DNA from: Clostridia bacterium BRH_c25
Lineage (GTDB): Bacteria > Bacillota_A > Clostridia > Lutisporales > Lutisporaceae
DNA length: 11,174 nt
Assembly: GCA_001515955.1 (NCBI GenBank)
Contig: LOES01000018.1
Location: 1-11,174 of the forward strand
Direction: 5' to 3'
Made by a program: the position numbers and the translations under genes. Of this stretch, positions 6,429-11,174 are shown in pieces; the stretch's first letter is position 1, and the number at the start of each line of letters is the position of its first letter. The notes below the pieces were generated by a model. It had not been told where the DNA came from. It saw only the letters and a program-made list of their open reading frames with translations, and ran no database searches.

Positions 6429-7430
6429 ATGATCACTGCCACCATCCAAAATGGTGCATACCCACACAGCCAACTCATCAACCTCACATTCCCTATTGAT
6501 GAGGAAGCCATGATGGAAAAGCTCGGGGAGATAGGCATCAGCGATAGCAACATTGCGAGCTGTCATATAGTGAAGATAAGCGGCAAGGTTCCTGCTCTTT
6601 GCGTACTTGAAAGCAACCGCATCAATGCGGATGAGATGAACTATCTGGCCAGACGGATAGACAGCTTTGACAACTATGAGACTGCCAAGTTTCAAGGAGC
6701 CATTGCAAGAGAGGGTATCTACACTATGAAAGATCTCATCAATCTGACTTTCAACTTTCACAATTATACGGTCGTCACTGATTTCTCGAACCTTAAAAAC
6801 ACCGGAAGCAAACACTACCTGGATAAGAACATCGGGTGTCCTGCAAGTGGAATGGAAAAGCTCGACTTCGAAGCAATGGGCAGGAATCTTTTAAGCAGCG
6901 GTGACGGTAAGATAACTCCATATGGTGTGGTGTTTTGCAATAGAGTTCCTATGGAAGAAGTATATGATGGTAAAATGTTTCCCGATTATGATTACACCAG
7001 TGACTATATACTGAAGCTGGGAGTCACGCGAAAGGATTCATCAACACCAAATCCCCAAAAGACATGGCTGTACCTTCCAACTTCAAAAGCCTGCATTGTT
7101 AAAGCCTTACTCCGCCTCGGCGCAGACACATATAATGACTTGACCTTTAAATGTGTCGACGGCCCTAAGTTGTCGGAAGTATTTATGGAGCGACTTTCTA
7201 TGACAGATAACCTCGGAGAAATAAATGAGCTGAGTAAAATCATCCAACAGCTTGAGCCAGAGGAAATTACAAAACTGGAAGCAGTCATTGATTATATGAA
7301 AGTCAAAACCGTTGGAGAAATGGTTGAGCTGGAAAAAGCCTTGACCATTTCTTTTTTGTTGCAGGCATTTCCGATGCGGAGCAGTACGGCAGGCACATGA
7401 TGCAGCGAAAAAATCGTTTTCAGGATTTAT
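6429..7430 (+). pseudogene. Antirestriction protein ArdA-like gene, frameshifted and 3'-truncated
   Basis: The first frame (6429-7400, 323 aa) resembles the large ArdA-like antirestriction proteins of Firmicute conjugative elements: paired INLTFPIDEE and LINLTFNFHNYTV segments, then NELSKIIQQLEPEEITKLEAVIDY linking toward a further ArdA module. ArdA proteins mimic B-form DNA and inhibit type I restriction enzymes when plasmids or integrative elements enter a cell. After ELEKAL (near 7342) the frame switches: ending in the read frame gives nonsense to TGA at 7398-7400, while a one-base shift gives DHFFFVAGISDAEQYGRHMM, a typical ArdA continuation. That second frame loses similarity by about 7420 and runs into the merR promoter, so the 3' end is also missing. 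A ribosome-binding site AAAGGA (6413-6418) precedes the ATG by ten bases. A short product from the first frame is still possible. The right boundary is approximate. Confidence 0.7.
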
Positions 7431-7433
7431 TTC

Positions 7434-7464
7434 TTGACTTAAAGTACACTTTAAGTGATATGAT
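7434..7464 (+). promoter_or_regulatory. MerR-type promoter with central operator
   Basis: TTGACT (7434-7439) and TATGAT (7459-7464) are separated by 19 bases, the over-long spacing characteristic of promoters activated by MerR-family regulators through DNA untwisting. Between them lies an 8-2-8 dyad, CTTAAAGT-AC-ACTTTAAG (7438-7455), the expected operator position and symmetry. It precedes the merR gene and would drive its autoregulated operon. Confidence 0.85.
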
Positions 7465-7487
7465 TTTGTTATTGAGGAGGATGATAT

Positions 7488-7888
7488 ATGGTGGAATTAG
7501 AAATAAGTGAAGCGGCAAAATTGGTAAATTTAAAGCCTCATACTCTCAGATATTATGAAAGTATGGACTAATAAAAAACATAAAAAGAAATTCAGCAGGA
7601 AAAAGAATTTATAGTGAAGCTGATTTAAAATGGTTGGAATTTATAAACAGGCTAAGATCAACCGGAATGAAAATAAGTGAAATGAAAGAATATACCCGAT
7701 TAAGGAATATGGGAGATGCAACAATCACAGAAAGAAAAAACATATTAGAAGAACACCTGGATTCAATAGATAGTGAAATAAAGAAATTATCAGAGGTTAG
7801 GAATTATGTTGCGATGAAAATTGAAATATATAAAAAAATGGAGGATAAGATTAATGGAAAAGGACAGCAGATTACAACGGGGGTATAA
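7488..7888 (+). pseudogene. MerR-family regulator gene with a one-base frameshift
   Basis: The ATG at 7488 follows GAGGAGG (7474-7480) by seven bases. It begins a MerR winged helix-turn-helix: LEISEAAKLVNLKPHTLRYYESMD, then TAA at 7569-7571. Normal members continue LRYYESxGLI. Shifting by one base at about 7566 restores exactly that: GLIKNIKRNSAGKRIYSEADLKWLEFINRLRSTGM, followed by a dimerisation coiled coil (TERKNILEEHLDSIDSEIKKL) to TAA at 7886-7888. Restored length would be about 133 residues, normal for the family. A single missing base in the G-run of ATGGA is the simplest cause, either a real mutation or a sequencing error. The subgroup resembles MerR regulators next to carboxymuconolactone decarboxylase and oxidoreductase genes, as found here. 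Confidence 0.85.
7839..7844 (+). promoter_or_regulatory. Ribosome-binding site that sets the CMD gene start
   Basis: TGGAGG lies nine bases before ATG 7854, inside the merR 3' end. It shows that the decarboxylase-like gene began within merR (35-base overlap, translational coupling) and not at the downstream TTG at 7910, which has no convincing site. Confidence 0.6.
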
Positions 7889-8155
7889 AAAGCTACGTGA
7901 AGAAACAACTTGGACATAAAATATAGGCAAATAGCAACAATTGCAGCATTAACTGCTTTAGGCAATGCCCAACCCCAGTTAAAATTTCATATTAATGCAG
8001 GGCTCAATATCGGGTTAACGGCTGAAGAAATAAAGGAAATTATGCTTTTACTGACTGTTTATTCGGGATTCCCATCAGCAATTAATGGCATGAATATTTT
8101 AAAAGATATTTTGACGAAAGAAATAAAAAGCAACTGTCCTAAAATTAATAAGTGA
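7854..8155 (+). pseudogene. Carboxymuconolactone decarboxylase-family gene with internal deletion
   Basis: Two pieces of one CMD-family protein are present. The N-terminal piece from ATG 7854 reads MEKDSRLQRGYKKLREETT, then hits TAA at 7917-7919. The C-terminal piece, in another frame from about 7910, reads LDIKYRQIATIAALTALGNA and continues through QLKFHINAGLNIGLTAEEIKE and VYSGFPSAINGM to TAA at 8153-8155. That is the conserved core around the family histidine. About 40-50 residues that normally join these pieces are missing, and the join is out of frame, so a deletion near 7908 broke the gene. This CMD subgroup lacks the CxxC of AhpD and often accompanies MerR regulators and oxidoreductases. 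An 81-residue product from TTG 7910 cannot be excluded, but it would lack the first helices. Confidence 0.7.
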
Positions 8156-8173
8156 AAAATCTATAATGCCAAA

Positions 8174-8200
8174 TTGCGTTGTTTTCCAGTTCTGTATAAT
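8174..8200 (+). promoter_or_regulatory. Putative promoter of the SDR gene
   Basis: TTGCGT (8174-8179) and a perfect TATAAT (8195-8200) are 15 bases apart, slightly short. A small dyad CCACA-C-TGTGG (8204-8214) lies just downstream and could be an operator. This would let the dehydrogenase be expressed although the upstream genes are broken. Confidence 0.4.
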
Positions 8201-8220
8201 AATCCACACTGTGGAAGAAG

Positions 8221-8226
8221 AGGAGG
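8221..8226 (+). promoter_or_regulatory. Consensus ribosome-binding site of the SDR gene
   Basis: A perfect AGGAGG lies seven bases before ATG 8234. It fixes that ATG as the start, in preference to an in-frame upstream TTG at 8174 that would add 20 residues unrelated to any SDR. Confidence 0.85.
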
Positions 8227-8233
8227 AATTTTT

Positions 8234-9100
8234 ATGAATTCTATGAAGGGCAAGCGGGTTATCATTACTGGCCCCACGTCTGGTATCGGGAAAGAGGTCG
8301 CTATAGAACTGGGTAAATTCGATGCAGATATAGTCCTTGGCTGCCGTGACATGATACGGGGAAGGCAGGTGGCAGAAGAGATCTCTCGTAGTACTGGCAC
8401 TATAAGTATTGACGTTATGCACATCGATACATCCAGCATTCAATCCATTCAAGAATTCGCACGGCACTTTCGCGAAAAGTATTCCCGGTTTGATGCACTT
8501 GTCAACAACGCTGGAGTCAATCGGGCTGGGCAGCCGCGACAGAATAGTGTTGATGGAATTGAGCTTACTTTTGCCACGAACGTACTAGGTTACTACCTAC
8601 TAACGTGGGAACTACTTGAACTCCTTAAGGCGAACGCGCCGGCACGAATTGTCAATATAGCATCTTCCTTCGCAAGTGATATCGATCTTGATGATGTCCA
8701 GTTCGAGCATTGTCCCTATGACGGCATGAAGGCATATGCCCAATCGAAAGCTTGCGACCGAATGCTTACATGGGCATTCGCGCGACGGCTCGAAAACAGC
8801 GGTGTCACTGCTAATGCTATGGCACCAGGTCTAGTGCCGGAGACAGGTCTTTTTCGCGGAATGCCTACAGAAACCCGGTTTGAGCTAAACAAGAGGGGAG
8901 GACGTGGTATTGCACAGGGAGCAGATACAGCGGTATGGCTAGCAAGTAGTCCTGAAGTGGATGGCCTGAGCGGTAAGTTTTTTGAGCAGCGCAAAGAAAT
9001 TGTATGTGAGTTCAGAAATGTGGAGACTGAAGAGAAACTCTGGAGTATTTGTGAAAGGCTTATCAGATGTGCGAAAGTCTCTGCATCTAACACAAAATAG
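8234..9100 (+). CDS. Short-chain dehydrogenase/reductase (retinol-dehydrogenase-like SDR)
   Basis: A 288-residue NAD(P)-dependent oxidoreductase of the classical SDR superfamily. The N-terminal Rossmann motif TGPTSGIG (12-19) binds the cofactor, and NNAG (91-94) follows. The catalytic tetrad is complete: N116, S144 in NIASS, and Y168/K172 in YAQSK. Length and the C-terminal FFEQRKEI segment fit the retinol-dehydrogenase/WW-oxidoreductase-like subgroup; the substrate is unknown. R41 after the second strand (GCRDM) suggests NADPH preference. Codon choice includes many CGN arginine codons and CG-rich stretches unlike the AT-rich merR and CMD genes just upstream, which suggests separate, possibly horizontal, origin. 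It lies 78 bases after the CMD remnant, probably as the last gene of a former merR-CMD-SDR unit. It is the only intact gene between about 5.9 and 9.4 kb. Confidence 0.92.
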   Translation: MNSMKGKRVIITGPTSGIGKEVAIELGKFDADIVLGCRDMIRGRQVAEEISRSTGTISIDVMHIDTSSIQSIQEFARHFREKYSRFDALVNNAGVNRAGQPRQNSVDGIELTFATNVLGYYLLTWELLELLKANAPARIVNIASSFASDIDLDDVQFEHCPYDGMKAYAQSKACDRMLTWAFARRLENSGVTANAMAPGLVPETGLFRGMPTETRFELNKRGGRGIAQGADTAVWLASSPEVDGLSGKFFEQRKEIVCEFRNVETEEKLWSICERLIRCAKVSASNTK

Positions 9101-9126
9101 GAAGAATGTATATGGGCTATAAACCA

Positions 9127-9357
9127 TTACTGCTTTTTAATACCATTCAGCAGTATTTCGAAGTGCTTCAGGGCTTGTTCTTTTAAATCAAAGTCAGGAT
9201 GTCGAATACACCATTCATAAGTAAGCCCTCTTATGGTCATAATACAGTGTTTCGTAAGTGTTTCAACAAGCATAGCTGTCTTAAATTCCCCTTGCTGCAT
9301 GTCATTGCTAATTATATCACTAAAAATTTTCTGGAATTCCCTATTATAACTTATTAT
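9127..9357 (-). pseudogene. C-terminal fragment of a TetR-family regulator
   Basis: On the minus strand, a frame ending at TAA (9129-9127) encodes SYNREFQKIFSDI, then MTIRGLTYEWCIRHPDFDL and KHFEILLNGIKKQ. This pattern (IRGLTYEWCI..PDFDL followed by a final helix) is typical of the ligand-binding domain C-terminus in TetR/AcrR regulators. The frame closes at a stop near 9394-9396, with no helix-turn-helix and no start signal, so only about the last 75 residues of a protein normally near 190-200 survive. It is convergent with the SDR gene. The intact TetR gene to its right is a different protein on the opposite strand, so this is not a piece of that gene. The left end is exact; the right end is where similarity fades. 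Confidence 0.65.
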
Positions 9358-9399
9358 GGCATTTGTATTTATAGTAGCTGGTATATTTTTGTGTTACTA

Positions 9400-9428
9400 T
9401 TGACAGTTCTATTACAAAATGATATTCT
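9400..9428 (+). promoter_or_regulatory. Promoter of the tetR gene
   Basis: A perfect -35 TTGACA (9400-9405) is separated by 17 bases from TATTCT (9423-9428). Transcription would begin around 9435, inside the adjoining palindrome. This is one of the best promoter matches in the window. Confidence 0.75.
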
Positions 9429-9432
9429 ATAA

Positions 9433-9452
9433 ACGATGTTAGCTAACACTGT
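9433..9452. promoter_or_regulatory. Palindromic operator candidate for the TetR regulator
   Basis: TGTTAGCTAACA (9437-9448) is a perfect 12-bp palindrome, and the outer AC and GT bases (9433-9434 and 9451-9452) extend the symmetry to 20 bp. It sits just downstream of the -10 box, about where transcription starts and 37 bases before the tetR ATG. That is the usual place for autorepression by a TetR dimer. Confidence 0.55.
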
Positions 9453-9484
9453 ATATTTAAATATGTAAATGCAGGAGTGCTTGT

Positions 9485-10102
9485 ATGCCAAAGGATAAAA
9501 CCAAAACTTATCAAAGAATAATACCATGTGCGAAAAAAGAATTTTTAGATAAGGGCTTCGAAAAAGCTTCCATGAGAACAATCGCTGCCGATGCCGGTAT
9601 CTCTGCAGCTGGATTATATCGCCATTTTAAGGATAAAGAAGCTATGTTTGAGGCGTTGGTGTCGCCTGCTGTAAATGGGCTGAAAGAACTGTTTTTGTTA
9701 GCACAGGAGGATTTTAACAAGCTTCCAAAAGATAACAAGCAGGAAACCGTATTTGATTATTCCTCTGATAAGATTAAAAATTTTATTGCATATATCTACG
9801 ATCATTTTGACGATTTTAAGCTGCTTATCACCTGTGCGGAAGGCACTGTTTTTTCGGATTTCATTGATAGCCTTGTAGAAATCGAAGTGAAATATACTCT
9901 CAAATTCATTGAATCCACAGGCAATGATGCGCTGACCTCGGGCAGGGCTACCCCTGAGCTTATGCACATTGTTTCAAGTGCATTTTTTTCAGGCGTATTT
10001 GAAATTGTAGTGCATGATATGACCAGGGAATCGGCGGACAGCTATATTGAGCGACTTAGACGTTTTTTTTTGGCAGGCTGGAATACCATTTTAACTCCGT
10101 AA
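9485..10102 (+). CDS. TetR/AcrR-family transcriptional regulator
   Basis: A 205-residue, one-domain-plus-sensor repressor. Residues 8-55 form the conserved three-helix DNA-binding domain: an N-terminal helix (RIIPCAKKEFLDKGFEKASM), then MRTIAADAGISAAGLYRHFKDKEAMF, an excellent match to the TetR signature ending in YxHFxxKE. The remaining 150 residues are the variable ligand-binding and dimerisation region. The ATG at 9485 follows GCAGGAG (9471-9477) by seven bases. The gene has its own promoter overlapping a palindromic operator candidate, suggesting autoregulation. The MATE efflux gene starts 165 bases downstream on the same strand, so the regulator probably controls it in response to a toxic compound or drug. 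The ligand cannot be inferred. Confidence 0.93.
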   Translation: MPKDKTKTYQRIIPCAKKEFLDKGFEKASMRTIAADAGISAAGLYRHFKDKEAMFEALVSPAVNGLKELFLLAQEDFNKLPKDNKQETVFDYSSDKIKNFIAYIYDHFDDFKLLITCAEGTVFSDFIDSLVEIEVKYTLKFIESTGNDALTSGRATPELMHIVSSAFFSGVFEIVVHDMTRESADSYIERLRRFFLAGWNTILTP

Positions 10103-10108
10103 AAAATA

Positions 10109-10127
10109 AGGTTCTTATAGGACCTTA
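10109..10127 (-). other. Short hairpin after tetR
   Basis: AAGGTTC pairs with GGACCTT (one T-G pair) around a TTATA loop just after the tetR stop. On the plus strand the bases that follow are A-rich, so it is not a plus-strand terminator. On the minus strand a T-run follows. Transcription from tetR into the MATE gene therefore probably continues, at least in part. Confidence 0.3.
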
Positions 10128-10190
10128 AAAATTTCAAACAAAGTTTGATAAATCTAACTTATAGAAAGATACATATGGATATTAAAACGA

Positions 10191-10237
10191 TTCAAAGCCT
10201 CTTTGAACGGCTGTGGATTTTGCAAATCCCCACACAG
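10191..10237 (+). promoter_or_regulatory. Two hairpins in the leader before the MATE gene
   Basis: TTCAAAG-CCT-CTTTGAA (10191-10207) is a perfect 7-3-7 inverted repeat. Four bases later CTGTG/CACAG (10211-10215 with 10233-10237) encloses GATTT/AAATC (10216-10220 with 10224-10228). Both lie 30-80 bases before the start codon and could be a regulator binding site or a leader RNA structure. Neither resembles the TGTTAGCTAACA palindrome upstream of tetR, and no T-run follows. Confidence 0.35.
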
Positions 10238-10267
10238 TTGAAATTATAAAAAACTGGAGGAATTTAT

Positions 10268-11174
10268 ATGAGTGAAATATTTATTGATCAAAAGGAAAAA
10301 CAAAAACAATTTATATTGACCGGTAACATGTGGAAAATCATGGTTAATCTATCATGGCCGGCCATTATAGCTATGGTACTGTACGGATTGAATTCAGTCC
10401 TGGATGCTGTCTTTGTCGGACAGTTTGTAGGCGAAGCTGCTTTGGCAGGGGTTTCCGTGGCATACCCCCTTTCCCAAATCAGCGTTGCATTTGGCTCACT
10501 GATTGGAGTTGGTGCAGGCTCCATATTAAGTATTGCTTTAGGCAGTCAGGACAAAAAAACGCAGAAAAGGTTGTTGGGGAATGTCAACCTGATGTCTCTT
10601 GCTGCAACCGTAGTTTATATGGTATTGGCTTTGATCTTTTCAACACAGCTTATACGGGTTATGGGGGGAAAGGGGGAGGCTCTGGTTTTGGGAGAGAGCT
10701 ATTTCAGAATAACTATTTTGGGCTCGTTTTTTTGGGTTTATGGCCTGGCGGGAAATATGATCATACGTGCCGAGGGGAAGATGAAGTCGGCAGCAGTGAT
10801 GATGGGAATCGGTCTGGCTGTCAATGCGGCTGCCAACTATATCCTGATTGCGGTTCTCGGGTTAGGTGTGGAGGGGGCAGCGTGGGGCACAAATATCGGG
10901 ATGCTGGTTTACACTCTGCTTGGATGGCTTTATTTTGGGAAAGGTTATGCTTCCTTCAAATCCAAGCTCCTTTCATTTCGATGGGATAAGGACATTGCAA
11001 CATCTATTCTCAGACTTGGAATGCCCTCATTGATCATGAGCTTTATGAGTTTGATACAGGCGGTCTTTGTTTTTAATGCGTTATCAAACTATGGAACAAC
11101 GGCGGACGTGGCCTTTTACGGAGTAGTGTACCGCGTATTCACCTTCCTGCTTACTCCGATTTTCGGATTGATGC
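10268..11174 (+). CDS. MATE-family multidrug efflux transporter (5' part; runs off window)
   Basis: An inner-membrane antiporter of the multi-antimicrobial extrusion family, expected to export cationic drugs or toxins using a Na+ or H+ gradient. The frame is open from ATG 10268 to the edge, giving 302 residues of a usual 440-460, so the last third is outside. After a short charged N-terminus, hydrophobic helices follow in the family order. SWPAIIAMVLYGLNSVLDAVFVG (29-51) matches the first MATE helix and VGQFVGEAALAGVSVAYPL (50-68) the second. IRAEGKMKSAAVMMGIGLAVNAAANYILI (166-194) is the conserved loop 4-5/helix 6 motif. The second half-repeat starts near LGMPSLIMSF (250). The ribosome-binding site TGGAGG (10255-10260) is seven bases upstream. 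It is paired with the upstream TetR gene, its likely regulator. No frameshift is seen. Confidence 0.93.
   Translation, partial: MSEIFIDQKEKQKQFILTGNMWKIMVNLSWPAIIAMVLYGLNSVLDAVFVGQFVGEAALAGVSVAYPLSQISVAFGSLIGVGAGSILSIALGSQDKKTQKRLLGNVNLMSLAATVVYMVLALIFSTQLIRVMGGKGEALVLGESYFRITILGSFFWVYGLAGNMIIRAEGKMKSAAVMMGIGLAVNAAANYILIAVLGLGVEGAAWGTNIGMLVYTLLGWLYFGKGYASFKSKLLSFRWDKDIATSILRLGMPSLIMSFMSLIQAVFVFNALSNYGTTADVAFYGVVYRVFTFLLTPIFGLM

Noticed and set aside
6402..6815. A 137-codon minus-strand frame across the start of the antirestriction gene
   Set aside because: It overlaps the ArdA-like coding sequence, which has family-like motifs and a start signal; the reverse frame has neither.
7910..8155. 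The CMD core as an intact 81-residue gene starting at TTG
   Set aside because: The N-terminal portion of the same family is found immediately upstream in another frame with a proper ribosome-binding site, so a broken gene is the better reading.
8174..8233. A longer SDR start adding 20 residues
   Set aside because: The extension begins at TTG without a ribosome-binding site and reads through the promoter and the AGGAGG site; ATG 8234 is clearly preferred.
5930..9480. A new defence or mobile system hidden in the disordered region
   Set aside because: Apart from the ArdA-like remnant, the pieces are common regulator and enzyme families in damaged form. No transposase, recombinase, toxin-antitoxin pair or nuclease could be found.
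10354..10989. A 211-codon open frame overlapping the pump gene on the same strand
   Set aside because: It lies in a different frame inside the MATE coding sequence, has a cysteine- and glycine-rich unnatural composition, and lacks a ribosome-binding site. The MATE frame is open and matches its family throughout.
1..11174. tRNA, rRNA, CRISPR arrays or known riboswitches
   Set aside because: No cloverleaf-like segment with conserved T-loop bases, no evenly spaced repeats and no recognisable riboswitch core (for example a cobalamin element before the CobD-like gene, whose upstream DNA is outside the window) was seen.

Overview
The window looks like a chromosomal stretch from a moderately AT-rich Firmicute, most probably a member of the Clostridia. 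The basis is the strong AGGAGG-type ribosome-binding sites, frequent GTG starts, TATAAT-type promoters, and protein types such as ATP-dependent PEP carboxykinase, a CobD-like aminotransferase, a peptidase T-like M20 enzyme and MATE/TetR and MerR/SDR modules. I cannot name the species from the sequence alone.

Layout. Bases 1-5930 are ordinary, compact housekeeping DNA. A CobD/HisC-type PLP enzyme (+) is followed by pckA (+). A 13-bp hairpin then separates pckA from a convergent MFS permease (-). A Nudix hydrolase (+) diverges from the permease and converges on an M20 tripeptidase-like gene (-). An 18-bp perfect hairpin lies between those last two stop codons.

Bases 5930-9480 are a scar region with almost no intact genes. 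It starts with an orphan 3' end of a 23S rRNA uracil-5-methyltransferase (RlmD/RumA family). A cluster of four hairpins follows. Next come an ArdA-type antirestriction gene with a frameshift and a lost 3' end, a MerR regulator gene with a one-base frameshift, and a carboxymuconolactone decarboxylase (CMD) gene with an internal deletion. The one gene here that reads intact is a short-chain dehydrogenase (SDR) whose base usage differs from its neighbours. An antisense C-terminal fragment of a TetR regulator closes the region. The merR, CMD and SDR genes look like a former small redox or detoxification operon. The merR promoter (19-bp spacer with a central dyad) is still perfect although the gene is broken. 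The rumA tail next to an antirestriction gene suggests the footprint of an old integrative element; that is inference.

Bases 9400-11174 hold a TetR-family regulator with a clean promoter and a palindromic operator candidate. It is followed, 165 bases later, by a MATE-family multidrug efflux pump that runs off the right edge. This is a typical local-regulator and exporter pair.

I found no tRNA, rRNA, CRISPR array or intact transposase, and no convincing new system. The most interesting part is the decayed 6.0-9.4 kb segment and its structured intergenic DNA.
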